From Paenibacillus xylanilyticus (GTDB lineage Bacteria > Bacillota > Bacilli > Paenibacillales > Paenibacillaceae): a stretch of 64,000 nucleotides of DNA. Below the pieces are notes generated by a model. The model ran no database searches and was not told the DNA's origin. It was given only the letters and a program-made list of their open reading frames with translations. Below, piece after piece: positions 52,978 through 62,803 of this stretch; the stretch's first letter is position 1; each line of letters starts with the position of its first letter. The DNA lies in NCBI RefSeq assembly GCF_013359935.1, contig NZ_JABMCB010000202.1:124001-188000 (forward strand). Reading direction: 5' to 3'. The position numbers were made by a program, and so were the translations under genes.

Positions 52978-54370
52978 CTAAAATTCATGACTATAATATG
53001 TCTCTATTTTTGGCGTTACAAAGAAAGCTAGTGACTTTCCAATATTACATAGGTATACTGCCTTAGCTTTAATAAACATTTTATTCGTCCCATCCGTTTG
53101 CTCCTCAAAGTAGAAGTATGCCGCAGTACCTCCATCTAAGTCTGCGGAAGAGGTCACTCCTGCAGTTTTACTTGGAAGATCGGCTTTCTTAGCAATAGCG
53201 CCGTTCCCTGTTGTACTCCTTATTTTGCGTTCAGCATACGCTTTCCAACTACTCATGACATTCGAATCTATTGTCGTTGTAGTTACCCCTAATGTAGCGT
53301 TTTGATAAGCAGCCCAAGTGGTAGCCAGAAGGTTATAGGCTTTTTTCAAGTAGCCCTTTAAGATTGGAATTTGTATAGCTTTAACTGGTGTGCTATCAAG
53401 GGGATAACTTAGATCTTTTCGATAATTGATTAGTAATGATGAGTTACCTGCACCGACAACGAACATGTCTAAGTACGCCGTCATCACTTCTGTTCCATAC
53501 ATATTATCCTCTGTGGCTTTAAGATACTCTTCTACAGCAGGTGTGTTACTCCACAGTCTTGTTTCGATCATAGAAGAACCATTGCCAGCTTGGAGTCTCT
53601 CTCTAGTATAAATATTGACGCCAAGAGTAGCATATTTTGCTGCCGGAAAACTACTTGGTGTCCCTGTAGCTGTTCCAGTTTTACCTATCGCCTGAGTCAT
53701 AAATGATGTTTTATAGTTGAACGTACTCGCCGAGTCTATTTTAAGAGTTTCGGCATTAGCCACTCCTGCCCAAAAATTGCTGTTGAATTTCGATGGTGTA
53801 GATGAAGCTACCTTTTGTTCATCAGCATTTACCATATCTGAAATAATTTGATCTTTCAATTCCAAATAACTTGAGGGTACCTCTCCAAAAGCCAAGATGC
53901 CAACCCCGTTGTCACTTTGTAATGTTCCATAGGTCTCCGTAACATAAACTTCCTCGGTCTGAGGATCAATGAACAGAGTAAGCACCGTATCAATATCTAT
54001 GTTTTTTTCATTTTTAGCCTCTGCAATAACAGGACCAAAATAGACAGTTTGATTATTTACGGTATATTTCGTAAGCTCTCCATCCATCAAAAACTTAAAT
54101 TTTTCAATCGATTTAACTTTAATCTTACCTTCCCCAGCAATATGTACTGAAGTTTCATCTATTTCATCAATAGAAAATTTTAACTTTGCAGATCCGTCTG
54201 TTTTATCCGAATTTTTGAAATCATCATTAAGAAAATGTTCATTACCTTCTTTTAGGGCATTACTCCATAAAAATGAGTCTGTTTCTTTTGGGTTTAATGC
54301 AAGCTCAATATTATACTTGTCATTCCCTTTTGCTAAAGCAGCAAATCAAAATAAGTATTCTTTTAGGCAT
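52978..54370 (-). CDS. Exported protein of unknown function with a frameshift near its start
   Basis: A frame open from just below 54352 to 52978 encodes about 455 residues, beginning AALAKGNDKYNIELALNPKE with no start codon. One base out of frame, ATG 54370 (with TTGGAGAG upstream) encodes MPKRILILI, a plausible signal peptide start. A single-base indel near 54345 therefore separates the signal from the body. It may be a real mutation or a sequence error. The mature part has beta-rich and helical segments (YATLGVNIYTRERLQAGNGS, MTAYLDMFVVGAGNSSLLI) but no family I recognise. Confidence 0.55.
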
Positions 54371-54639
54371 ATCTTTAGCACTCTCCAATATGTAAATTTA
54401 GCTTATTAAACTTATCACATATAAGTGTATGTTTTAATGTCCAATTAATGGTAATTTAATCTGGGTATGAAGCAATCATTACTCATAGACATTTCTGGGT
54501 TTTGTGTAAATACTACAATTGTCCACTAGGAACGTAAACAAACGCTTATGAAGACTACATTTCCTATTTCAAGAGTGTTTAACCTTTCATCGTGTCAAAA
54601 AACCTGATTCCCTCCATCATTCTTAACTGCCGTCGCCTT

Positions 54640-54890
54640 CTAAATAGAGAAGGTTAAACCAATGCCCCTCCCACCGAAGAGCTTTGCAATTTGGACAAGC
54701 AACTGTCCAACGCCCCCTGCTGCCGCATGAATATAGTTTCCTTTACTTCTATAAATATCTGCAAAATTCAGTCCAATTGCTTTCATCCTACTAATATTTC
54801 GTCAGGCCCGATAACCGGATCCGAAATTTCAAGATATTCTAGCACTTCCGGTCCCCCGAATTTATTAAATACGAGTGCTTTCAAATTTAT
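54640..54890 (-). pseudogene. Quinone oxidoreductase remnant
   Basis: The minus strand reads LKALVFNKFGGPEVLEYLEI then DPVIGPDEILV, a break, MKAIGLNFADIYRSKGNYI, a deletion, and AAAGGVGQLLVQIAKLFGG. These are the N-terminal and nucleotide-binding segments of NADPH:quinone reductase with the middle removed and frames broken. Upstream (54375-54600) I see only AT-rich sequence. Confidence 0.75.
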
Positions 54891-54904
54891 CTGTAGTGCG
54901 AAAT

Positions 54905-54930
54905 CGAAGGCACCCAGTAGGGTGCCTTCG
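54905..54930. terminator. Perfect hairpin downstream of the GH43 gene
   Basis: CGAAGGCACCC and GGGTGCCTTCG pair perfectly around AGTA. It lies 77 bp after the GH43 stop and could end the sugar operon (minus strand), although the flanking T tract is weak. Confidence 0.6.
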
Positions 54931-55006
54931 TTGTTCTTACTGTCTCTCTTTGGCAAGTTGGATAAACGAACTCAAATCCATCAACCAACCTTGTTGGGAC
55001 ACTCGT

Positions 55007-55990
55007 TCACTGTACAGAACGTGCAAGTGCTGCAACAGAGCCGCAGAAATCGGGTCTGCCGTCTGCCGTCCACAAAAGCTCCGTCACAAATGTATGGCGA
55101 TTCGGATCGTACAGCGGATCTCCTATAATATTCTTGTATGTTCTTGCGTGAAACACAAATAGCGTCTTTTCGTCGTCCTCTGACACCGTGAAGGAATTAT
55201 GACCGGGACCATACATCGAGATGCTCTCATCTGTCGAGAAAACCGCTGCTTGCGACTTGCGCCATGAAGCGGCATCGAGCAAATCAGCATCTGCATCGGC
55301 TTCAAGCAGGCCCATGCAATAATTGAAATCTGTGGCGCTAGCCGAGTAAGAGAGGAATACCCGATTACCCTTGCGGAGAAATGCCGCGCCTTCGTTCACT
55401 TTATAACCAATGATCTCCCAGTCATATTCCGGCATCGAAATCATCGTTTGCGGCCCAGTCAGCGTCCACGGATTGCTCATTTTAGATATATACAGATTAG
55501 AGTTGCCTTCGATATGCGGATCCTTTTGTGCCCATACGTAATAACGGCTGCCATTATGCTCAAAGGTAGTGGCATCGAGGGCGAAGCTTTCCCACGCGGT
55601 ACGAACCTGTCCTCTTTCCGTCCAACTGCCTTCGAGCGGATTGGCATGTTCATTCTCCAGAACGTACATCCGATGGTCGAACAAGCCTTCAATCGTTTCC
55701 GTCGTGCGTGCGGCAGCGAAATACACGTACCATTTGTCATCAATAAAATGAAGTTCAGGCGCCCAAATATTGGCACTAAGGATACCAGTCTCGCGTTTTC
55801 TCCAGATCACCACTGGAGTTGATGTAACAAGCCCCTCAAGGTTCTGGGCTCTACGGATTTCAATCCGATCATACTCGGGAACGGATGCTACGAAGTAATA
55901 ATAACCGTCCAAATGTCGGTAAATAAAAGGATCAGCTTTCTGCTCAATCAATGGTTGAATGTCGTGTAACGCTCTTTGTTGGCCTTCCAT
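55007..55990 (-). CDS. Glycoside hydrolase family 43
   Basis: 327 residues from ATG 55990, with AGGTGA upstream; an in-frame extension to 56035 lacks a site and overlaps the permease stop. QKADPFIYRHLDGYYYFVAS holds the catalytic base Asp, IWAPELHFIDDKWYVYFAA and GPGHNSF are signature stretches. GH43 enzymes are five-bladed propellers cutting alpha-L-arabinofuranosides or beta-xylosides. With no signal peptide it works in the cytoplasm on imported oligosaccharides. It is 28 bp behind the ABC permease genes, in one operon. Confidence 0.9.
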   Translation of the reverse strand: MEGQQRALHDIQPLIEQKADPFIYRHLDGYYYFVASVPEYDRIEIRRAQNLEGLVTSTPVVIWRKRETGILSANIWAPELHFIDDKWYVYFAAARTTETIEGLFDHRMYVLENEHANPLEGSWTERGQVRTAWESFALDATTFEHNGSRYYVWAQKDPHIEGNSNLYISKMSNPWTLTGPQTMISMPEYDWEIIGYKVNEGAAFLRKGNRVFLSYSASATDFNYCMGLLEADADADLLDAASWRKSQAAVFSTDESISMYGPGHNSFTVSEDDEKTLFVFHARTYKNIIGDPLYDPNRHTFVTELLWTADGRPDFCGSVAALARSVQ

Positions 55991-56018
55991 TTTATCACCT
56001 GTTTCATCATAATATATA

Positions 56019-56867
56019 CTACCCTTTAACAGCACCTGCAGTCATACCGTCTATGAAATATTTCTGGAAAGCAATAAACAGTATGAAAATTGGAATGATG
56101 GAGAAGAAGGAACCCACGATCAATAGGTCATAGTTATTGCCATAAGGAGTTAACAACGTTTTCAAACCGATTGGAAGTGTAAATTTACTCTGATCTCCGA
56201 GCACCATGAATGGCCACAACAGATTATTCCAGCTATTCATACCATTGAGAATGGCCATTGCCGCAAAGGATGGCTTCATAATCGGCATAATTAGTCTGAA
56301 ATAAATTGCATACTCGTTTGCGCCATCAACCCGTCCAGATTGAATAATCTCTTTGGGTATGCTTCTTAGATATTGCCTGAAGAAAAATATTGTCGCGGCA
56401 TTGGCTATACCCGGCAGAATGATTGCCGAATAGCTATTCACCATTTTCAAATCATTAATTAGGCTGTATAAAGGAACCAGCAGTATTTCGAAAGGCACCA
56501 TCATAATGAGCAAAACACATATAAAGAGGAAGTTCTTCCCTTTAAAATCATATGCTGCAAAACCATATGCAACAAATGCGCTTACAAAAAGTGTTAAAAT
56601 CACTTGAACGATAGTTAAAGTCATACTGTTCCAAAACCATACAAAGTAATCATGTTCTCCAGTAAACAGGTAGATGAAATTGTCAAAACTCATGATATTA
56701 AAATCCAAACTTAGGTTAAGACCATATCTAACTAATGATTCACCTGGTTTAAAGGAAGATAGGGCCACTGCATAGAATGGAATCATAATGATAACGAATA
56801 GTATAATGAATAAACAAATAATTACTATTCTCGAAATGAAGTCACTCCTCGTCTGACTTTTGCCCAC
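56019..56867 (-). CDS. Carbohydrate ABC transporter permease (MalG type)
   Basis: 282 residues from GTG 56867, which has GGAGGAGGA upstream and lies 1 bp past the stop of the other permease gene; an ATG 30 bp further up overlaps that gene. Six transmembrane helices and the ATPase-contact motif SGRVDGANEYAIYFRLIMPI are typical of MalG-like subunits. It forms a pair with the MalF-type protein. No ATPase gene is present locally, so a shared MsmX-type ATPase encoded elsewhere is likely. Confidence 0.9.
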   Translation of the reverse strand: MGKSQTRSDFISRIVIICLFIILFVIIMIPFYAVALSSFKPGESLVRYGLNLSLDFNIMSFDNFIYLFTGEHDYFVWFWNSMTLTIVQVILTLFVSAFVAYGFAAYDFKGKNFLFICVLLIMMVPFEILLVPLYSLINDLKMVNSYSAIILPGIANAATIFFFRQYLRSIPKEIIQSGRVDGANEYAIYFRLIMPIMKPSFAAMAILNGMNSWNNLLWPFMVLGDQSKFTLPIGLKTLLTPYGNNYDLLIVGSFFSIIPIFILFIAFQKYFIDGMTAGAVKG

Positions 56868-56868
56868 T

Positions 56869-57765
56869 TTAATCCTCCTCCTTTTTGAACATTCCACTAA
56901 ATTTCAACTGCGTTAAATTGATAACCATAGCAATGACTAACAGAACGATACCAACTGCAGCTGCGTAACCCAGCTTATTCTTCTCAATCCCTTGTCTATA
57001 CAGATATCCAACAATGGTTAAGCCAATATTTTTGGGTGAATTGTTACCGTTAAACATCATCAGGCTCTCGGTAAACATTGCTAAACCTGCATAAACACTA
57101 ATTGTCGTAACATACACCGTGGTCGGCTTCAATAATGGCATTGTGATCGTTCTAAACTTCTGCCAAGCAGATGCCCCGTCAATTGAAGCAGCCTCATAAT
57201 ATTCATTATCAATGCTTTTCAAACCGGATAGATAGTAAAGCATATTAACACCTGTCCATCTCCAACATGCGAGGATTAGCAGTGCTGCCATACTCCAGTC
57301 TCCGTCTTTCAAGAATTTAATAGGCTCTACACCAAATAGACCCAGGAAACTGTTCATTAATGAACCTTCCATTTCACCGAATGTAAGGCGGAAGATGGTA
57401 CCCGCAACTGCGACAGATGTCAATGCAGGGAGAAAGAACGAAGATTTAAAAAACTCTCTTCCCATCATTAACTTACTGTTGATCATAACGGCGAATAACA
57501 TGGGAAAAGGAATTAATAGCACTAAGGTTCCTAACATGTACACAACGCTATTTTTAATCGACGTCAAAAACACTTTATCTGTAAATAATTTCGAATAATT
57601 CGCTTCACCAATCCATTTAGGATCCTGTCCCAACATCCTATCTTGAAAGCTCATTACGAACGAATTTACAAGCGGGAAAAACCAGAATATCAGGAATATA
57701 AGTATAAATGGCAATACAAAAACATAAGGCGCAACTTTTTGAGAGTATACAAATTTCTTTATCAT
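56869..57765 (-). CDS. Sugar ABC transporter permease (MalF type)
   Basis: 298 residues with six transmembrane helices and the EAA-loop motif EAASIDGASAWQKFRTITMP, as in MalF/UgpA-like permeases of Firmicutes. It overlaps or abuts the second permease gene (GTG 56867), so expression is coupled. It lies 84 bp behind the binding-protein gene, with an intergenic hairpin between them that probably lowers permease levels relative to the binding protein. Confidence 0.9.
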   Translation of the reverse strand: MIKKFVYSQKVAPYVFVLPFILIFLIFWFFPLVNSFVMSFQDRMLGQDPKWIGEANYSKLFTDKVFLTSIKNSVVYMLGTLVLLIPFPMLFAVMINSKLMMGREFFKSSFFLPALTSVAVAGTIFRLTFGEMEGSLMNSFLGLFGVEPIKFLKDGDWSMAALLILACWRWTGVNMLYYLSGLKSIDNEYYEAASIDGASAWQKFRTITMPLLKPTTVYVTTISVYAGLAMFTESLMMFNGNNSPKNIGLTIVGYLYRQGIEKNKLGYAAAVGIVLLVIAMVINLTQLKFSGMFKKEED

Positions 57766-57789
57766 ATTCTCAATCTCCCTTGACTATGG

Positions 57790-57827
57790 TTAAACCTGCC
57801 GACTACTATACCTGCCGACAGGTTTAA
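57790..57827 (-). terminator. Intergenic hairpin between binding protein and permease genes
   Basis: TTAAACCTG and CAGGTTTAA are perfect arms with a 20-base loop. There is no strong T run, so it is more likely a partial attenuator or mRNA stabiliser than a full stop. Confidence 0.5.
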
Positions 57828-57849
57828 TCAAATCATTTACTTATTATAT

Positions 57850-59187
57850 TTATTTCAATTCTTGTTCAATTGCTTCTTGTGCTTCATCCAGCGCTTCCTT
57901 CACGTCTTGGCCATCTTCAAAGATAGCATTCAAGGTAACCGTATTGAATATATTGCCGATGGTCGGTGAAGCTTTAACGGACTTGATCGCTCTAATTTCG
58001 TCCTTGATTTCATTCAAAGTATCAAATGCATTTGTTTTAAAGTATTGGACGTATTCATTGTCAGGGTTTTTCGTTACTGCATCATCTTTCCATACTTCCA
58101 TGTTGATTGGGTCAAATCCAAGTGTATTCCAGATTTCAGTAGTAGCTTCTTTCGAAAGCTTAGCAAAGGCTACAAATTCTTTGGCCAACTGAACGTCTTT
58201 ACCATTCTTAGTAACAACTGTGCCAGTACCGCCTAAGCCAACGGAACGAGGATTACCTTCTTCAAATACAGGCAATGGAGCAATTGCATACTTCCCTTTG
58301 AGGTCCTTCATTTCGTTTACAAAGCGGGACATGTACCACTCAGGCATCAATGCGCTTGCGTAGTTGCCTTTGTTGTATTCGCCTTTTGCTTCTTCTGTGT
58401 CGGGTTGTCCGCCAGGGATCGTATGAATAACATTGTTCTTCTGCAGATCGACTAACATTTCATACGCTTTAATCATTTCAGGCGAGTTAACTTTTGGATT
58501 ACCATTTTCATCTGTAAAATCAGCGTTTTGCTGAGCTAGCAGAAGCGATGCTTGCCACGTAGCTGATGTATCAGCAGTACCTAAGTACTTGCCAGTCTTT
58601 TCATAAACCTTGATACCTGCTTGTTTGTAATCTTCCCAAGTTTTGATTGTCTTGTAGTCAACACCTGCTTGTTCGAGAATTTCAGTGTTGTAGAAAGCAA
58701 GCGTAGCACCTACGTGATAATCAAAGCCATAAACCTGGTCGGCTTTGGAGTAAATCTCGACACGTGAAGGAACAACAACGTCTTTGTATGGTGCAAATAC
58801 ATCATTCAAAGATTCCAGTGGAACGATGTCACCTTCCAAGAATTTAGGGAATTGACCAAGCTCGATATCCGCGATATCAGGAGCACCTTTTCCGCTTGTA
58901 ACTGCCAATAAGAGCTTGTTGTGCATATCATCGTAAGGCATAACCGTTACATTCAACTTAATCTGTTTGTCTGGGTTCTGTTGATTCCATAAACCCAGCA
59001 TTTTATCCAAATGCTTGCCGTGCAAATCTACGAATGTCCAAAATGACAATTCTGTTGCATTCTCACCGGCATCAGCGCCTAATTGCTGTGTTTCCGTTTT
59101 TGAATCAGAAGGATTACCACATGCTGTAAAAACAAGTGACATAATAAGGACTGTAACGATGGAGATTAAAGTTCTGCGTTTTTTCAT
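57850..59187 (-). CDS. Sugar ABC transporter solute-binding lipoprotein
   Basis: 445 residues from ATG 59187, with GAGAGGATGACG upstream; a start 33 bp further up is possible. A lipoprotein signal (MKKRRTLISIVTVLIMSLVF, lipobox TAC with Cys) is followed by the family 1 binding-protein fold: ELSFWTFVDLHGKHLDKMLG, VTSGKGAPDIADIELGQFPK and ALMPEWYMSRFVNEMKDLKG. It would capture an oligosaccharide, probably an arabinan- or xylan-derived one given the GH43 gene. First gene of the operon, with a cre site upstream. Confidence 0.9.
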   Translation of the reverse strand: MKKRRTLISIVTVLIMSLVFTACGNPSDSKTETQQLGADAGENATELSFWTFVDLHGKHLDKMLGLWNQQNPDKQIKLNVTVMPYDDMHNKLLLAVTSGKGAPDIADIELGQFPKFLEGDIVPLESLNDVFAPYKDVVVPSRVEIYSKADQVYGFDYHVGATLAFYNTEILEQAGVDYKTIKTWEDYKQAGIKVYEKTGKYLGTADTSATWQASLLLAQQNADFTDENGNPKVNSPEMIKAYEMLVDLQKNNVIHTIPGGQPDTEEAKGEYNKGNYASALMPEWYMSRFVNEMKDLKGKYAIAPLPVFEEGNPRSVGLGGTGTVVTKNGKDVQLAKEFVAFAKLSKEATTEIWNTLGFDPINMEVWKDDAVTKNPDNEYVQYFKTNAFDTLNEIKDEIRAIKSVKASPTIGNIFNTVTLNAIFEDGQDVKEALDEAQEAIEQELK

Positions 59188-59351
59188 TTGTTCGTCATCC
59201 TCTCTTTTTTTGTTATGCATTTGAAAAGTCGGCTGACTAGTTAGTTCAGTTAAATTAAGCGGTTCAATCTACCTTGGCACCACCATCCTTAACATAAAAT
59301 CTAACCGTTCAAAGAAAAGACCCCTTCGCAACAAATTCTCAGATCCCATAT

Positions 59352-59366
59352 TGTAAGCGCTTTACA
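59352..59366. promoter_or_regulatory. Catabolite-responsive element (cre) for CcpA
   Basis: TGTAAGCGCTTTACA, a perfect palindrome matching the cre consensus. A minus-strand TATAAT at 59373-59378 puts the likely start of the ABC operon transcript inside the cre, fitting glucose repression. Confidence 0.85.
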
Positions 59367-59398
59367 TGCCGTATTATAATATAGATGAAATATGCTTT

Positions 59399-59416
59399 AT
59401 ATAACCAATTGATTAT
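59399..59416. promoter_or_regulatory. Candidate GntR operator in the divergent region
   Basis: TATAA-CCAATTGA-TTATA forms a short dyad just before the GntR gene and 20 bp from the ABC promoter. A binding site is inferred only from position and symmetry. Confidence 0.35.
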
Positions 59417-59449
59417 AAAATCATAAAGTTTATGGGGAGATGCAACTTT

Positions 59450-60514
59450 TTGAAAAAGCTGGCGCTCTACAAACAAATTCGAGAAGATATTCTTCAGAAA
59501 ATTAAATCAGGGCAGCTTCGGCCAACGGATCGCATTCCTTCTGAGCAAGAACTAATGGACGAATTCAGAGTAAGTAAAATAACCGTCAGGAACGCCCTAA
59601 CCCTACTAGCTGACGAAGGATTAATTATACGCGTACAAGGCAAAGGCTCATTCGTCTCTTCTAGTCTTGTTGTTTCTAGCATCAATTTTCCGCCATCCCC
59701 ATGCAGCGCGTCCTCCATGCCGCTCATCGGCTTCATCATTCCGACGATGAGGACCCGTGTCATTCAGAAGCTCGTTGACTACACGGAACAATTCCTGCAA
59801 GAAGCAGGCCTCAGCATGATACTAAGCATCACGCGCGAGTCCTCCTCTATTGAATCAAACGTCATTCGTACACTAACGGAGCTCGGTGTAAAGGGGCTGA
59901 TCGTTTTTCCGACAGAAGATGAGAAGTACAACGAATCATTACTGCGTCTGTCGCTCGATAAATTCCCGTGCGTGTTCATCGACCGCTATCTGCGCAACAT
60001 TGAGACGTACACCATTACATCCGACAATTACGGCGGTGCGTACAAGGCGGTCTCCCATTTGCTATCCAAGAGTCATCAGCAGATTGCGCTCATCTCACCT
60101 GAAAATGCCAATACAGCCGTCGAGGATCGAACGCTCGGCTTCGAGCAGGCGTACACAGATCAAGGCATCTCGATTGACAAGAGCTTGTGGTGTCACATTC
60201 CTCTCGACATTCTACGTGGCGAGCAAGCATTGGACTATGTAAGCGACTTCTTGCAGGACCACAGTGGAATTTCGGCTGCCTTCTCCTTGACTGAAGAAAC
60301 CGCACGCCTTACATCGGCCGCTATCAGTCGTCTGAACGATCACTCAAATATCGATTTGCTATCTTTCGATAATCCACATCTTTCAGGCGTAGCTTATGTG
60401 CAGCAGGATGAACAGGAAATGGCACGAACAGCCGTAAAGCTGTTACGTGAACAAATGGAAGATATTTATTCTCCTAAGAACGTCGTCATTCCCGTGCAAC
60501 TCATCTTCCCTTGA
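59450..60514 (+). CDS. GntR/LacI-type transcriptional regulator (AraR-like)
   Basis: 354 residues from TTG 59450, chosen because GGGGAGA sits 8 bp upstream; ATG 59432 has no site. The N-terminal GntR helix-turn-helix is YKQIREDILQKIKSGQLRPT, IPSEQELMDEFRVSKITVRN then GLIIRVQGKGSFV. Residues 95-354 are a periplasmic-binding-protein-like effector domain (PLIGFIIPTMRTRVIQKLVD, DNYGGAYKAVSHLL). This GntR-LacI layout is that of AraR. Divergent from the ABC/GH43 operon, it probably represses it until the sugar binds. Confidence 0.9.
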   Translation: MKKLALYKQIREDILQKIKSGQLRPTDRIPSEQELMDEFRVSKITVRNALTLLADEGLIIRVQGKGSFVSSSLVVSSINFPPSPCSASSMPLIGFIIPTMRTRVIQKLVDYTEQFLQEAGLSMILSITRESSSIESNVIRTLTELGVKGLIVFPTEDEKYNESLLRLSLDKFPCVFIDRYLRNIETYTITSDNYGGAYKAVSHLLSKSHQQIALISPENANTAVEDRTLGFEQAYTDQGISIDKSLWCHIPLDILRGEQALDYVSDFLQDHSGISAAFSLTEETARLTSAAISRLNDHSNIDLLSFDNPHLSGVAYVQQDEQEMARTAVKLLREQMEDIYSPKNVVIPVQLIFP

Positions 60515-61296
60515 CACGACAAACGTTGTAGCCAGGCGATAGATGAACTGGGATATTGATTGGTTCTACCGGCGATGTTGTTCCTGGTTGTCTGCCCAGT
60601 TTTTTAAGATTCACTACCAATTTGGTCATACCCCTTGCAACTCGCATCTCCTACGCGAATGCTAAGGAATCTTAGAGCATAACGGTATGAATGGTCCAAA
60701 CGAATGGCGGAGCTGTTGCGGGAAGTTGGCAGTTCGCTCTAGTTTTTCGCCAAAACAACACGCCAATCTGTTGTCTTAAGGTTATTACGGGTCTTTACAT
60801 TCGAGGCGAGTATAAGTGAGAATAATCAAAACACAACAAGATTGGACATACTTCACCGTGCAAAAGCACTTCCGACGGCAGTCCTCATTCAGGTCGATGA
60901 CAATTTTCGAACACTGAAGGAACTCAATGACCCTTTCTTCCAACAGCGCTGAGAAACGTCATAGACCAAGATTAGCGAAAAAGCGAAAGTGCCGTCAAAA
61001 GCACGTTCGCTGCCAGCATCGACACTTCTGACACTTTTCTTTCCCAGCCTCGGGGAGTCTCCTCCATTCACGAAGCCCTCTTCCCTCCGTGGATGTGACG
61101 AGGATGCTCCACTCAAAAAGCGATAGCCCTATGTACCTTTTCAGCGTTACCATGGCCTGAAACCTGCACGCATACAAATCCATTCCCCGCAAGGAACCCC
61201 GCAAAAAAACTTGTGCTTATTTATGATATGGTTCACCGTAATGCATCTAAGAAAAAGTAAAGTTTGACCACAAAATATACATTAGTATATAAACAA
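60515..61296. other. Gene-free stretch of about 780 bp
   Basis: No intact gene. A plus-strand run near 60835-60950 reads LDILHRAKALPTAVLIQVDD then FRTLKELNDPFFQQR, coding-like but unrecognised and without a start. The minus-strand frames at 60889-61204 have odd composition and no ribosome binding sites, and look spurious. Confidence 0.45.
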
Positions 61297-61376
61297 AAAC
61301 CACTCCCGATTTTTAAGGAGTGGTTTCTTGCGTAGAACTTCTCTATTGCTGCGCTAACGTTTCCCGTTAGCTTAAC
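61297..61376. repeat. Terminator-like hairpin with element A right end
   Basis: AAACCACTCC (61297-61306) pairs with GGAGTGGTTT (61317-61326), then CTTGC; CGTTTCCCGTTAGCTTAA is at 61358-61375. This is the right half of an A-type element carrying a different hairpin from the usual GCAGCCGATC version. Confidence 0.65.
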
Positions 61377-61460
61377 GATGCTAATGTTTATATTTTTCTA
61401 TTTAACTGTCCCTACATATTAAGTGTAACATCAGGTAATAACTAAAATGAGGTGTTAGAC

Positions 61461-61835
61461 ATGAGTAAAATGTTCTTAATAGTTCTATTTACATTAAATA
61501 TAATGGGGACGTTTTTAGTAAATCGCACAAGCGATTATGAGATCAAGACCAATTACAATATGGATCACAATTGGATCAAACTCCCAACAAAAACCGGATC
61601 CTTGAACGTGCAATTAATTACAAAGAATGAAATAGAAAAAGTTAGCTTTTGGCTTGTCCCAATGGGAACTTCTACTTGGAAATTTAAAACCTTATTAGGT
61701 ATTGATGATAATGGTACAGATGGATGGAGATTAGAGTGGCAATTCTCAAATACAACAATTTACGATCATATTGTAATTGAAATTTCTAGAATAAATGGCG
61801 AGACTGACTCATACATTCTAAACGTCTCAAATTAG
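61461..61835 (+). CDS. Small exported protein of unknown function
   Basis: 124 residues from ATG 61461, with GAGGTG about 7 bp upstream; the GTG at 61452 overlaps that site. A signal peptide or anchor spans residues 4-20 (MFLIVLFTLNIMGTFLV). The remainder is beta-rich (VQLITKNEIEKVSFWLVPMG, GWRLEWQFSNTTIYDHIVIE), resembling small immunoglobulin-like secreted domains of Bacillales. Function unknown. No co-transcribed neighbour. Confidence 0.65.
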   Translation: MSKMFLIVLFTLNIMGTFLVNRTSDYEIKTNYNMDHNWIKLPTKTGSLNVQLITKNEIEKVSFWLVPMGTSTWKFKTLLGIDDNGTDGWRLEWQFSNTTIYDHIVIEISRINGETDSYILNVSN

Positions 61836-62005
61836 TAAAAGTCTCGACTCTAAAAGTTCAAGTGGTAATCATTCAAATACCCAAACTATCAGCTTCAATC
61901 TCGAGGCTCATCAGATGCCGAATAGCTAGGCCGCCCGATATCATCTATCATCACCGGTGACTAAAGATATGCCCCATAATTATTCACTCCTAATAAATTT
62001 TCTCC

Positions 62006-62344
62006 CTAAATTAAATTCTGCCAAACTACAATCCCCCCCAATAGGAGCAGCATAATTGGTAATACCATATTTTTGAAACGATCTTTCATTTTTATATGCG
62101 TAAAAATAGCGCCAAGCATTGTCGCAACAACTAGAGCTCCAGCAACTGCAGCTAGTCCATCACTAAATATTCCAATGATTAATAGGAGTGCTGTTATAAC
62201 TTGCACAACGCCTGTGAAAATACGAAACCATTGTGGATACCCATAGGTTTTAAAGCCTTCAACGTGCTGATATGAAGAAAACTTCGGTATTCCTGCAACA
62301 AGAAACATAAGAGCCAAAAGTATTTGAATAATGATTAATATCAT
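62006..62344 (-). CDS. DoxX family membrane protein
   Basis: 112 residues from ATG 62344, with GGGAGAG upstream. Four hydrophobic helices and the ALMFLVAGIPKFSSY motif with GYPQWFRIFTGVVQVITALL are typical of DoxX-like proteins of Firmicutes. DoxX proteins are linked to quinone/thiosulfate oxidation or redox stress complexes, but small stand-alone members remain uncharacterised. It is isolated, flanked by a 150-bp gap and the GrpB pseudogene on the same strand. Confidence 0.85.
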   Translation of the reverse strand: MILIIIQILLALMFLVAGIPKFSSYQHVEGFKTYGYPQWFRIFTGVVQVITALLLIIGIFSDGLAAVAGALVVATMLGAIFTHIKMKDRFKNMVLPIMLLLLGGIVVWQNLI

Positions 62345-62480
62345 GTCAGTCTCTCCCATCAATTATTTTAAAGCAGTCGATTTCTATCATCGTATTCCTA
62401 ACTCCATTTTTCCTGCCAACATGTACAAGAAGAATGAATTATGATTTCAAGGAATAAGATGAGTATTTTCAGCACTTCAC

Positions 62481-62735
62481 TCAGTGAAATTTCTGACTTT
62501 GTAATTGGAACAAACTATCCATCGGACCTTTTACTCCAGCGATATCTCCAGAATACACGCTTAATGTTCCCCTCCTGTAATTACATGTAATTAAATACAT
62601 TTCCAATTGAATACTTTCCCGATTGCTGGATATCAGCTTAAGGAAGAAGTTGAGCAAGTTTTTCACTATGTACCCTAAATAATTTATGAGCTTTTTCATT
62701 TATTAAGTTGTTTTCCTTAAAATTTACCTGTTCCA
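62481..62735 (-). pseudogene. GrpB-family protein, N-terminal remnant
   Basis: ATG 62735 with AGGAGAATAAA upstream begins a frame reading MEQVNFKENNLINEKAHKLF then RVHSEKLAQLLP, a TGA-type stop region, and ADIQQSGKYSIGN. This matches the start of GrpB/nucleotidyltransferase-like proteins (normally HSEKLA..LLP.A.I.HIGSTSI). The DxD-containing core and C-terminus are missing. Confidence 0.6.
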
Positions 62736-62803
62736 TTTTATTCTCCTGATTTTTTAGATAATTCATTTTATCTTATATCACTAATAAATTTTGTTCAACT
62801 AAC

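Noticed and set aside
54691..55162. Plus-strand frames opposite the quinone reductase remnant and GH43 gene
   Set aside because: They are antisense to recognisable minus-strand coding sequence and have no independent support.
60889..61204. Two overlapping minus-strand frames (75 and 69 codons)
   Set aside because: Arg/Cys/Trp-rich composition, no ribosome binding site and mutual overlap point to chance frames in a decayed stretch.
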